Shown: positions 16,776-24,465, numbered from the stretch's first letter. The stretch is DNA of 39,405 nt from CAZTHL01 sp964613585 (GCA_964613585.1 CAZTHL010000032.1:1-39405), one strand, 5' to 3'. Made by a program: numbers and translations. Notes: generated by a model not told the origin, from the sequence alone.

Positions 16776-17452
16776 GGTCGTTTCCCCGGCTTGCCGGCGC
16801 GATCGCGCGGACATTAGACACCGGCCGGCTTGAGGTCCCGTAAACCTCTCCGGAAATGCTCCTGCCGGTGTCGGGCCCCCGACCGTCGGCGAGGTCCAGA
16901 CCGGCTGTTAAGACGGAACCCGACGGCCTGCATTGCTCCGAACATGTCGGTGGGAGCGAAACGCGCCTGAAACTGTTGATTTCCTTGGGCGTAGCGTGAT
17001 TCGTGGAAGGCGCCGACGGCGCAGGCCGCAGACAAGTTGATGATTGAACGGAAGACCGCATGGACTCGTACTGCCACTCAGAAGGCCTCAGGTCAGGCGC
17101 CATGCGGTTGAACCTTTCCGATCCCAGAGAGATAACTCCTTTGTCACGCAGACGAAACCGGAGGGTCGGATATTTTTCATACAGGATGGCCCCAGTGAAC
17201 CAGCCGGTGCAATTCGGGACAACCATGAGATTATGGCGTGAAAGACACACACATCTACCATAAAATTTGAAAACAAAGGGCTTTGTCTGCTTGGGTTTCT
17301 TGTCATGGCTGACAACATATCTTACTCAGCGGAGCTAATTACCGCGGTTGGCGGTATCATTCCGACCGATTTCCCGATCCCGCCAAAGTGGAGGGATGAT
17401 GATCTTGAGCCGATTGACCAGCCCCCAGTGCCTCTGCCTCAATGGAGAGATC
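16776..17452. other. AT-richer 680-bp intergenic region with broken-looking open frames
   Basis: From about 17040 to 17400 the GC content drops to near half, well below neighbours. On the minus strand two frames contain protein-like stretches that do not join: one around 17065-17225 (VVPNCTGWFTGAILYEKYP, then SERFNRM), another around 16900-17077 (SAACAVGAFHESRYAQGNQ, then FQARFAPTDMFGAMQAVGF). They may be remnants of a gene of foreign origin or chance. The 87-codon frame at 16814-17077 has no clear ribosome-binding site. A dyad ACAAAG-GG-CTTTGT lies at 17273-17286. The promoter of the genes starting at 17453 must be here, but none is convincing. Confidence 0.35.
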
Positions 17453-17719
17453 ATGTCCGATCCAGTGAAGGTCGACGACCTCGATCCCGCCGAAGACCCG
17501 GCGATACTGCTCAAGGTCAGTGACGCCGAGCACCCCCGGCTCGGGCTGTGCGTCCGGCTGCAGCCCCTCTCCTCTGGGCCGGTCCTGTTCATCCCGGCCA
17601 GCCGGGCCAAGCAGCTGGCAGCGGATCTCCTGTGGGTCGCCGATCACGTTCCCAGCAATCAGGGGGTATCCTTGACGATTGTGGATACCCGGCGCGATCA
17701 GGAGGCGGAGCGAGGATGA
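17453..17719 (+). CDS. Hypothetical protein upstream of sulfotransferase, 88 residues
   Basis: Encodes 88 residues from an ATG preceded by GGAGAG. The sequence opens acidic (MSDPVKVDDLDPAEDP) and then alternates strands and helices (ILLKVSDAEHPRLGLCVRL, then FIPASRAKQLAADLLWVAD). No known family is recognised. The stop overlaps the sulfotransferase start as ATGA, so the two are almost certainly translated together; a helper or regulatory role for the sulfotransferase is possible but unproven. Confidence 0.65.
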   Translation: MSDPVKVDDLDPAEDPAILLKVSDAEHPRLGLCVRLQPLSSGPVLFIPASRAKQLAADLLWVADHVPSNQGVSLTIVDTRRDQEAERG

Positions 17720-18558
17720 CCGTGCCGGGCCCCCTCCGGCGGCTTCGCCGGGCGCCGCAGCGATCGGTGGACGTGGCGCGGCTCGGCCTCGGCGCCGCCC
17801 GTCAGGCCCTCGGCGTGCCGGTTCGATCGCGCAAGATCTTTGTCATCGGCACCGGGCGATCGGGCACCCATTGGCTTGGCGACATTCTGGGCGGTCACCG
17901 GGACATCCATGTCACGGTCGAGAAGCCGCCGATCTTTCCTTGGGTTACCGAGATGGCCCTCGATCCTGGCCGGCGGGCCGCGCTTCTGCCTCGGCTGCTC
18001 CGACGGTACCGGTTGGAACATGCCGCGGTGACGCCACGTCATTATGCCGACAAGAGCCACCCCAACCTCTGGATCGCGGAGGCCTTGGCGGAGGCTTTCC
18101 CCGAGGCTCGGTTCGTTGGCATCCGGCGCGATGTCTTCGGGACGGTGGCCAGCATGCTGAAGCACGAGGGCGTGCAGCGATGGATCCACGGCTGGCGACG
18201 GTATCCCGTGCCGAATTCGTTCCTCGGCATCGATCAGGACGAGGCCGAGCGATATGAATCCCGCTCGCTGGCCGGCCGCTGCGCTCTGCGCTGGCGTTCG
18301 CACATGGAAGAGCTGGAACGCCTGCGGGACCGGCTCGGCAGCCGACTGCTGCTGATCGACTATGACCGGCTGCAGAACCACACAGCCGATGAGCTCAAGC
18401 GCTTGACCGGCTTCCTCGACCTGGCGACGCCGATTCCCATGCCCCCGATCAGGCGCGACTCGCTCGGCCGCTGGCGCACCGAGCTCGGCCCACAGGACAT
18501 CGCCGAGATCCGGGCGGTCGCCGGCTCGCTGGCAGCACCGGAGCCGGCCGGCGTCTGA
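17716..18558 (+). CDS. Sulfotransferase family protein
   Basis: Encodes 280 residues. The 5'-phosphosulfate loop for PAPS is present as GTGRSGTHW (residues 45-53), preceded by the strand KIFVI. A second element, FVGIRRDVFGTVASML, matches the 3'-phosphate-binding strand and helix with its R and S. Such enzymes move sulfate from PAPS to carbohydrates, lipids or proteins; the acceptor cannot be predicted. There is no signal peptide or membrane segment. It is preceded by the overlapping 88-residue gene and followed by the PEP-CTERM gene, whose own sigma-54 promoter lies between them. Confidence 0.85.
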   Translation: MTVPGPLRRLRRAPQRSVDVARLGLGAARQALGVPVRSRKIFVIGTGRSGTHWLGDILGGHRDIHVTVEKPPIFPWVTEMALDPGRRAALLPRLLRRYRLEHAAVTPRHYADKSHPNLWIAEALAEAFPEARFVGIRRDVFGTVASMLKHEGVQRWIHGWRRYPVPNSFLGIDQDEAERYESRSLAGRCALRWRSHMEELERLRDRLGSRLLLIDYDRLQNHTADELKRLTGFLDLATPIPMPPIRRDSLGRWRTELGPQDIAEIRAVAGSLAAPEPAGV

Positions 18559-18608
18559 TCATCCGGACCGGAAGATCGCTCCTCGCGTTTGTCCTCTCGG
18601 GCCCATGC

Positions 18609-18676
18609 TGTAAAGTTGTTGTACTCGTTCAAGCCCGGTGACGGCAGCCTTCGTGTAAAGCTGCTTTCCGAGCCAA
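18609..18676 (+). promoter_or_regulatory. Direct repeats TGTAAAG(T/C)TG(T/C)T: candidate enhancer sites
   Basis: Two 23-24-bp direct repeats begin TGTAAAGTTGTT (18609) and TGTAAAGCTGCT (18654), 45 bp apart, and keep similarity further on (CTCGTTCAA versus CCGAGCCAA). They lie about 50-120 bp upstream of the -24 element at 18726, the usual range for binding sites of a sigma-54 activator. PEP-CTERM genes in other bacteria are known to be RpoN-dependent with a PrsK/PrsR two-component system; that these repeats bind such a regulator is inference. Confidence 0.55.
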
Positions 18677-18724
18677 AAAAGTCATATGGCCTTCTTAAGC
18701 ATTATATGCGGCTCGTTGCCTCGA

Positions 18725-18741
18725 CTGGCCCGCTGCTTGCC
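18725..18741 (+). promoter_or_regulatory. Sigma-54 (-24/-12) promoter of the PEP-CTERM gene
   Basis: CTGGCCCGCTGCTTGCC matches the RpoN consensus (C/T)TGGCACG-N4-TTGC(A/T) with the invariant GG and GC ten bases apart; only the A of GGCA and the last base differ. Transcription would begin about 12 bp downstream, near 18752, giving a 5' leader of about 35 nt that carries CGGAGAG before the ATG at 18787. This is the best-supported promoter in the window. Confidence 0.7.
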
Positions 18742-18786
18742 TCCCGTTCGCTTACCTTGGCGACCATCAGCAACTCGGAGAGCAAC

Positions 18787-19380
18787 ATGGCCTTGTCGAG
18801 AGGACTTCCGGAGCGGTCCTGCCTAACCCTGGCAGCGCTCATGCTTGTGCTGGCGATCTGCGGTCCGGCCCACAGCTCACCTTTGTTCTTCAACGTCGAG
18901 ATCGCCTTCGACAGCGGGACGCTGAGCGGCGAGACCTTTCGCGGCTCCTTCTCGGTCGACGGCGACCGGCTGACCGGCGTCGGTGACGAGGTCTTCGCCC
19001 CCAACCTCGCCAACGAACTGCTCAGCTTCGACATCAGCGTGTCGGGGACCGGCTTCGGCCTGCGAAGCGACATCGGCTTCCCCGACTTCCCCGTGGTCGG
19101 ATTCACGGATGGCGTCGTCTCCCTGATCGATTATCTGGCGATCCCTTTTAGTGGTCCCGATGCGCCGTTCCTGTCGATCTTCCTGGAGGACGGCTTCAGC
19201 GACGTCGAGTTCACTCAAGGCGCCGACTTCAGCTTCGGCACCGTGACCGGGGTCTCTCCGACGCCGGTGCCGGAGCCGGCGACCGCGGTGCTGCTGGCGG
19301 CCGGCCTGCTCACGGTGATGGCTGCCGTGCGCCGTCGGCACGCGTCCGTTGCTGATCGGCTGGACAGACCGGGGCGCTGA
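18787..19380 (+). CDS. PEP-CTERM sorting-domain protein
   Basis: Encodes 197 residues: a signal peptide (about 1-30, LAALMLVLAICGPAHS), a beta-rich secreted domain, and a C-terminal VPEPATAVLL motif (PEP at 162-164), hydrophobic segment and RRR. This is the exosortase A sorting signal of exopolysaccharide-producing bacteria. The middle part (FNVEIAFDSGTLSGETFRG, then SFSVDGDRL) resembles domains common in such proteins. Thirteen residues follow the basic cluster, longer than usual, which may affect sorting. No exosortase or EPS gene is in the window. CGGAGAG lies six bases before the ATG, and a sigma-54 promoter precedes it. Confidence 0.9.
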   Translation: MALSRGLPERSCLTLAALMLVLAICGPAHSSPLFFNVEIAFDSGTLSGETFRGSFSVDGDRLTGVGDEVFAPNLANELLSFDISVSGTGFGLRSDIGFPDFPVVGFTDGVVSLIDYLAIPFSGPDAPFLSIFLEDGFSDVEFTQGADFSFGTVTGVSPTPVPEPATAVLLAAGLLTVMAAVRRRHASVADRLDRPGR

Positions 19381-19518
19381 CGCCGGCTGCGGGCCTGGCC
19401 CCTGCCGGGGCACGAGCCCGCTCCGGCTGCCGGCCGGTGCCTGACGGTGCGTGACGGTGCCTTCCACCGGCCGACCCCGCCGCGCCGGCGGCAACGGCGC
19501 TGACCGCACGGGAAAGAG

Positions 19519-19547
19519 GGCCGCTTCATCGATGGGATGAAGCGGCC
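19519..19547. terminator. Perfect 12-bp hairpin downstream of the PEP-CTERM gene
   Basis: GGCCGCTTCATC (19519-19530) and GATGAAGCGGCC (19536-19547) pair perfectly around a 5-nt loop. It lies about 140 bp after the PEP-CTERM stop. On the minus strand the stem is followed by CTCTTTCCC, on the plus strand by AAGTG, so the T-tract is weak either way. It probably ends transcripts between the PEP-CTERM gene and the convergent LysR gene. Confidence 0.6.
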
Positions 19548-19634
19548 AAGTGAACAGGGAGGCTTCACGTCTGGGAGAGATCGGACCGTCGGGACGCCCG
19601 CCGGTCCACTCCGGAACCGCCCGGAGAAAAGAAT

Positions 19635-19656
19635 GATGCTGCTGTCCAGCAGCATC
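19635..19656. repeat. 22-bp palindrome
   Basis: GATGCTGCTG (19635-19644) and CAGCAGCATC (19647-19656) are perfect inverted copies separated by TC. It lies in the 418-bp region between the PEP-CTERM and LysR genes, which otherwise holds the 12-bp hairpin at 19519 and no supported gene. It could be a second terminator stem for LysR transcripts arriving from the right or a protein-binding dyad. Confidence 0.5.
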
Positions 19657-19798
19657 GCCGCCGAGTATCCGGCCGACCGGCCGCCCTGCGCCACTACCAA
19701 TCCTCAAACTCTTTCATGCGTTGGGCGCATGGCTTTTTAGCCATAGGCGTGGCCATTCCGCCCCGCCTGTGAGGGCTGCTCATCTCAACGGCCCCGGC

Positions 19799-20722
19799 TC
19801 AGGCTGTCCGTCTGATTCCGTTGCGATGCTCGAGACGGCTTTCCGCCACCTTGCGCACGAGGAAATCGCGAAAGACGGCAATGCGCTTGGAGTGCCGCAA
19901 TTCCTCGGGGTACACGAAGAAGGCCTCGACAGTGGGACCGGCCAGCTCGGGGAGCACCTGGACCAGCGGAGCGTTCGCATCGACCATGAAGTCCGGCAGG
20001 GCGGCCAGACCGAGGCCACTCACCACTGCACGGTAGATCGCGTGTTGGTTGTTGACGCGCAGGATGACCCGGCGTTCCCCGGGCGCGGGATTGCCGGCCT
20101 CCAGCAGCCAGTTCACATTGTCGACCGGCGCGCGCGCATCACTGCCATAGATGATCAGCTTATGCGCACGGAGATCCTCAAGGCTCTGCGGAATGCCGCT
20201 GCGCTTCAGATAGTCGACGGACCCGTAAACGTGGAAGCGTACGGTCAGCAAATGCCGCTGCACCAGGTCCGGCTGGCGAGGCGGGATCATGCGGATCGCC
20301 ACATCGGCGGCCCGCATGCCCAGGTCGAGCTCCCCGTCATCGAGCAGCAGGGCCAGCTGGATGTCCGGATACAGGGTCAGGAACTCGCGGATCCGCGGGG
20401 TCAGCCAGGTCGATCCGAAGGCGACCGTGGTGGTCAGCTTGAGCGGACCGCGCGCCAGCTCTCGACTCTCGGTGAGCTGCGCCTGCGTCATCGCCAGCTT
20501 GGCGAAGACGTCGCGCGCGGTCTGGTGCAGCAGATCGCCCTGCTCGGTCAGGATCAGGCCGCGCGCATGCCGATGAAACAGCGGCACGGACAGGCTCTCC
20601 TCGAGGCTGCTGATCTGGCGGCTGACGGCCGACTGGCTGAGCCCCAGCCGGTCCCCGGCATGGGTGAAGCTCCCGGCCTCGGCGACGGCGTGGAACACAC
20701 GCAGCTTGTCCCAATCCATCAT
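19799..20722 (-). CDS. LysR-family transcriptional regulator
   Basis: Encodes 307 residues. The N-terminal winged helix-turn-helix is typical: WDKLRVFHAVAEAGSFTHAG, then LSQSAVSRQISSLEE and LFHRHARGLILTEQG. The effector-binding domain follows from about residue 90 (GPLKLTTTVAFGSTWLTPRI). Two adjacent ATGs exist (20722, 20719). Regulators of this type sense small molecules; the target is unknown. LysR proteins often control a divergent neighbour, but here the next gene upstream (M24 protein) is on the same strand 186 bp away, so the target may be itself or elsewhere. Confidence 0.93.
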   Translation of the reverse strand: MMDWDKLRVFHAVAEAGSFTHAGDRLGLSQSAVSRQISSLEESLSVPLFHRHARGLILTEQGDLLHQTARDVFAKLAMTQAQLTESRELARGPLKLTTTVAFGSTWLTPRIREFLTLYPDIQLALLLDDGELDLGMRAADVAIRMIPPRQPDLVQRHLLTVRFHVYGSVDYLKRSGIPQSLEDLRAHKLIIYGSDARAPVDNVNWLLEAGNPAPGERRVILRVNNQHAIYRAVVSGLGLAALPDFMVDANAPLVQVLPELAGPTVEAFFVYPEELRHSKRIAVFRDFLVRKVAESRLEHRNGIRRTA

Positions 20723-20908
20723 GCCTGCCCGAACGGCGCTTGCCTGCGGCTTCGGCGGATCCGTCCGGCGCCACGCCGTCTCCCTGTCCGCGCAATCCCC
20801 GGCGCCTTGGCGTCCCGGAGCCCAATCTCACGCGGCCACTATCGCGGCTCGACCGCACCCGCGCAAGCGCAGGGCTGATCACGGACCAGCCCATCGTCGC
20901 CGATGCGC

Positions 20909-22060
20909 TCAGGTCGGCACGAGATCGAGCGGCGCCCGGGTAAGCACCTCGGGCAGCGCCTCCGTGACGCGCACGGTCTGGCCCGTGCTCGCCGCCAAGC
21001 CGGCGTCGCTGTCAAACACGATGACATGGAGAAAGAAGATCATGTCCACCGCCGCGGGCTCTGGATTGCCGGCGAACAGCATGGGCCAGTCCATCCAGCT
21101 GGGAGCGAAGGTGGCGCCCAACGCATAGCCGCCGGCATTCATCCTGTGGGCGCGGAGCCCGGCCCGGTCGAGCACGGCGGCGTGCGCCTCAAACACCCGT
21201 CCCAGCGGCACGCCGGGGCTGAGCGCCGCCTTGGCCGCCTCCAGGGCTGCGACAGCGGCGTCGTGGAGGACGCGCTGGCGTGCCGGCACCGCGCCGATGC
21301 GCAGGGTCCGCATCAGGCAGGCATGATAATGGCGGAACACGCCCGCAACCTCGAGCGTGAGCTGGTCCGACGCCTCCAGCTCACGCCGTCCACTGAAGGA
21401 GCGGCACATCAGCGCGCCCGGTCCCGAGCCGATGATGGTCTCATTCGCCGGCTCATCGCCGCCGTTGCGGAACATCGTCCCGTGCATCGCGGCCAGGATG
21501 TCGCCCTCGAACACGCCGGGCCGGGCCATCCCGCGGGCAACCTCGACCGCCTCGTCGACCAGCGCCGCGGCCCGGCGCACGAACGCGAGCTCGGCCGGGC
21601 TTTTCACTAGGCGCAGCCGGGACACAAGGTCCGAGGCGTCCTCGAGCGCGCAGAAGCCGGCCAGGCCGTCCGCCAGGGCGAAGCCGATACGCGCGGTCAG
21701 CCCGTAGGCGTCCCATTCGACGCCGAGCCGGCTCCCGCGCGCGCCCCGCTCCTCGAGGAGGCCGCGCAGCGCGGCCACCGGATCGGCGTCCGGGCCGTCG
21801 GCCCAGGCCCGCGCGTCCTCGATCACCGAGGTGAACCGGGCCTGGCGCAGGTCCGGCGCCCGGGTCAGCAGGGCCATGCCACCATCCGCGCCGAGATGGA
21901 GGCATTGGAAGAACACGTAGCCGAAGCTGTCGAAGCCGGTCAGGTAGTATAGGCTCTCCTGCCGGAACAGCAGCAGACCGTCCAGGCCGCGCGCCACCAT
22001 GGCCTCGGCGGCCCGGCCGCGGCGCGCGGCAAGCTCGAGCGTGTCGACGTGTATCGGCAT
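20909..22060 (-). CDS. M24 (pita-bread fold) family protein lacking the metal ligands
   Basis: Encodes 383 residues with the creatinase-like N-terminal domain (GLDGLLLFRQESLYYLTGFDSFGY) and the C-terminal pita-bread domain (RLRLVKSPAELAFVRRAA; ALSPGVPLGRVFEAH). In prolidase-type M24 enzymes two Asp, one His and two Glu bind metals. Here the Asp pair region reads LEVAGVFRHYHACLMRT (Asp replaced by Glu and Cys), the His-bearing strand reads GYALGATFAPSW, and the first Glu is replaced in FFLHVIV. It therefore resembles metal-independent creatinase or ectoine-hydrolase relatives, acting on a C-N bond of a small molecule rather than peptides. A GTG at 22111 would lengthen it by 17 residues. Confidence 0.8.
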   Translation of the reverse strand: MPIHVDTLELAARRGRAAEAMVARGLDGLLLFRQESLYYLTGFDSFGYVFFQCLHLGADGGMALLTRAPDLRQARFTSVIEDARAWADGPDADPVAALRGLLEERGARGSRLGVEWDAYGLTARIGFALADGLAGFCALEDASDLVSRLRLVKSPAELAFVRRAAALVDEAVEVARGMARPGVFEGDILAAMHGTMFRNGGDEPANETIIGSGPGALMCRSFSGRRELEASDQLTLEVAGVFRHYHACLMRTLRIGAVPARQRVLHDAAVAALEAAKAALSPGVPLGRVFEAHAAVLDRAGLRAHRMNAGGYALGATFAPSWMDWPMLFAGNPEPAAVDMIFFLHVIVFDSDAGLAASTGQTVRVTEALPEVLTRAPLDLVPT

Positions 22061-22130
22061 GGCATCCGGCCCAAGGGGAAAGGTGCGGTCCCGATCGCCG
22101 CCGGCGGCCACGGCGAGAGCGGTTCCGTGC

Positions 22131-22240
22131 GACGCGGCATCGTCACCGGCCCGCTTCCCCGCCCGGCCGGCCCGAGCTTGCTGTCGTTGGGTGGCCGGAC
22201 GGGGGAGCGGGCCGGCGATGCCATTTGAGCCGGAAACGCT
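22131..22240 (-). repeat. Dispersed extragenic hairpin repeat, copy 2 (after gpt)
   Basis: This is the second copy of the element at 73-195. The outer arms CGCCCGGCC and GGCCGGACG keep the hairpin with one change; the inner arms are CCCGA and TTGGG. The tail GCCGGAAACGC touches the gpt stop (cta at 22241-22243 on the plus strand) just as copy 1 touches the feoC stop. It has a single copy of the 15-bp unit that is doubled in copy 1. Left flank similarity begins at GACGCGG in both. Confidence 0.75.
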
Positions 22241-22750
22241 CTAGCCGCCTTCGCCGGGAACGGTGCCGGGATGCCGGCGCTCGGCGATCGGCTGAACGTA
22301 TTGCAGCTCGATGTCCCAGGGAAAGAAGATCCAGGTGTCCTGGCTGACCTCGGTCACGAAGGTGTCGACCAGAGGCCGGCCAAGCGGCTTGGCGTAGATC
22401 GTGGCGAAATGCGCCTTGGGCAGCATCTCGCGCACGATGTTCGCGGTTCGGCCCGTGTCGACGAGGTCGTCGATGATCAGCCAGCCTTCGCCGTCGCCCT
22501 CGACCCCCTTCAGCACCCGGGCCGGGCGCTGGTTCATATGGTCGTAGCTGGACACGCAGATCGTGTCGATCAGCCGGATCCCAAGCTCCCGGGCGATGAT
22601 GGCGGCCGGCACCAGGCCGCCCCGGGTCACCGCGACGATCCCGTGGAAGGGGGTCATCTCCGCCAGGCGCCATGTCAGCGCCCGAGCATGGCGGTGGAGC
22701 TCCTCCCAGGAGACCGGAAAGGTCCTGGTGAAGGTGTCGGGCTCGGACAC
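22241..22750 (-). CDS. gpt: Xanthine (guanine) phosphoribosyltransferase
   Basis: Encodes 169 residues from a GTG preceded by GGAAG. The PRPP-binding loop WLIIDDLVDTGRTA, the early VAVTRGGLVPAAIIARELG and the C-terminal WIFFPWDIE are classic Gpt features; the last block contacts the purine base. It salvages xanthine and guanine to nucleotides. The frame is open far upstream (to 22870), but that part overlaps the lipoprotein gene 3' end and is not protein-like. It follows the lipoprotein gene by 64 bp and may be on the same transcript. Confidence 0.93.
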   Translation of the reverse strand: MSEPDTFTRTFPVSWEELHRHARALTWRLAEMTPFHGIVAVTRGGLVPAAIIARELGIRLIDTICVSSYDHMNQRPARVLKGVEGDGEGWLIIDDLVDTGRTANIVREMLPKAHFATIYAKPLGRPLVDTFVTEVSQDTWIFFPWDIELQYVQPIAERRHPGTVPGEGG

Positions 22751-22814
22751 GGGCGCTTCCTTCCCCTCTCCGATGGCTGCCGCGCGCAGGTCTCCGCCGG
22801 ACGGCACCCAAGGC

Positions 22815-24008
22815 TCACCGGACAAACAGGTGCACCTCGTTGCCCTCGACCTCGGAGCTGGCGGCGGCATCCACAGTGACCCGCTCGGCCGGCAGTCCCA
22901 TGGCGATCAGCGTCCGGCGCACGTCCTCCGCGTTGGCGCGTGCGTCGTTGGCCGAGAGGGCCCGATTCGCCGGGTCGCCGGCGGCCGGGCTGACGGCCAG
23001 GAGATCAAACATGGCGTCGGGCCTGCGGTCCAGCGCCTCGCTGACGGCCCGGAACACCGCCTGCCGATACTGCGGATCCCCATGGTTGAAACGGATCACC
23101 ACGAGCGGTCGCCCGGGCCCCTCGGCCGACGGCGCAGCTCCGTCCGTGTCGCCGCTGCCAACGCCGCTTCTGCCGGCCGGGGAACGGGCCGCGGCCGCCG
23201 CGGCCCGGTTCAGCGTCAGGGGAGCCGCGGTAGTGTACGCACGATTGATAAGGCTGGTGCCGTAAAGCTCGCCATTGGCGATCCCGACCTGGAGGGTCTG
23301 CAGGTTGGCGCGCTCGGCGCTGAGGAACGTCGTCTGACGGTTGATGCTTTCGCTGATGTCATTCAACAGGCGGTCGACGATCACCACCGTCTGATTGACC
23401 TCATCCTCGAGACGGGCCAGCTGCCGATGGTCCTCCTCCACGGCGCCGGACAGGCCGTAGGCGGCGCGCACCGATTCGAGCAGGAACGCTGCCACCGAGC
23501 TGTCCGCCGCCACCGCGTTGGCGAGGTTGCTGAGGCGGCTCACCGTGTCGCTCAGGTCCTCCAGCTCCAGCTGCGCCTCGCCGAGCTGGGACACCAGGAT
23601 CGGGTTGCCGGGCGTGGTGCCAAGCTGCAACCGAGCGTTGATGGCTGCGACAATGCCATGGTATTCCTGCGCGTTCAGGACCCGGTCGGTGCGAATCTCC
23701 TGCAGGCGTGCGTTGCGCTGCTGGAGCGTGCCGCGCAGGCCGACCAGTTCGGAGCGCAGCTCGTTGATGCGGCGGCTGACCACGGTGCCGGTGTCCGGAC
23801 CAAGCGACGGAGGAGCGGGGACGGCCGCAGCCCCGATGCTGCCCGGCAAGGGAGGCTCTCCGGCGACGGTGTCGCCGGGCGACGCCTCCGCCGTTGATTC
23901 GGCGGGCTCGCTCGACAGCAAAGCGCTCACCGGGTCGCCGCCTTCGGCACACGCCGCCAGCATGAAGCAGGTGCCGATCAGCGCCGGCGCAAGGCGGGAG
24001 TTGGACAT
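22815..24008 (-). CDS. Lipoprotein with coiled coil and OmpA-like C-terminal domain
   Basis: Encodes 397 residues. A signal peptide with lipobox LAAC (cysteine about residue 20) starts it. A proline/alanine-rich linker leads to a long helical, probably coiled-coil region (about 78-250; RRINELRSELVGLRGTLQQ, later LARLEDEVNQTVVIVDRLL). After a low-complexity part, the C-terminal 100 residues (PLVVIRFNHGDPQYRQAVF, then ARANAEDVRRTLIAMGLPAERV, EVHLFVR) look like an OmpA/SPOR-type envelope domain found at the end of several alphaproteobacterial lipoproteins. AGGAGG lies 13 bases before the ATG. Likely an outer-membrane or periplasmic structural protein; no defined function. Confidence 0.75.
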   Translation of the reverse strand: MSNSRLAPALIGTCFMLAACAEGGDPVSALLSSEPAESTAEASPGDTVAGEPPLPGSIGAAAVPAPPSLGPDTGTVVSRRINELRSELVGLRGTLQQRNARLQEIRTDRVLNAQEYHGIVAAINARLQLGTTPGNPILVSQLGEAQLELEDLSDTVSRLSNLANAVAADSSVAAFLLESVRAAYGLSGAVEEDHRQLARLEDEVNQTVVIVDRLLNDISESINRQTTFLSAERANLQTLQVGIANGELYGTSLINRAYTTAAPLTLNRAAAAAARSPAGRSGVGSGDTDGAAPSAEGPGRPLVVIRFNHGDPQYRQAVFRAVSEALDRRPDAMFDLLAVSPAAGDPANRALSANDARANAEDVRRTLIAMGLPAERVTVDAAASSEVEGNEVHLFVR

Positions 24009-24238
24009 CGGCGCGGCCTATCCTCCTGGGAACCGGGCCCGGGGCCTTGATCGTCGGATTGATGCATTATCATCTACTGAACAGGCAACAGTGTGAGGCA
24101 TCGCCGCAACGCGAGCGATAGTACGGGTCCGTTGCAGCGAGGACAAGATGATCGGGGAACGTTCGGTGTCTTCGCGCTCCGCGCGCCCTCGGCCGCCCGC
24201 GCTGTCATCCGTTGCGATCCGTCCGGCGATTGGATAGC

Positions 24239-24255
24239 ATCCGGAATTTCCGGAT
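24239..24255. repeat. 17-bp perfect palindrome upstream of tRNA-Arg
   Basis: ATCCGGAA (24239-24246) and TTCCGGAT (24248-24255) are perfect inverted copies around one base. A second dyad, GGTGGT and ACCACC around CCA, lies at 24290-24304, just before the tRNA. Both fall in the 306-bp region between the lipoprotein gene start and the tRNA, which holds no supported protein gene. They could be regulator sites for the divergent lipoprotein gene or for the tRNA. Confidence 0.45.
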
Positions 24256-24314
24256 CCTCGGCGATCATGCGGCCCGCGATGGCCTTCCGGGTGGTCCAAC
24301 CACCGCCGGATTGC

Positions 24315-24391
<77 letters not shown>

Positions 24392-24465
24392 CCATCCCGC
24401 GTGATCACATCGGCCGTTCCAGCGTGATTTGCGGGCCTTGCGCGCCCGATCCGGAGCCGGCGGCA

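Noticed and set aside
17305..17523. 72-codon plus-strand frame in the AT-richer region
   Set aside because: It has no ribosome-binding site and overlaps the better-supported gene at 17453; the proline/tryptophan-rich end looks accidental.
22563..23897. 444-codon plus-strand frame opposite gpt and the lipoprotein
   Set aside because: Antisense of two supported genes, low-complexity Q/H/G/R composition.
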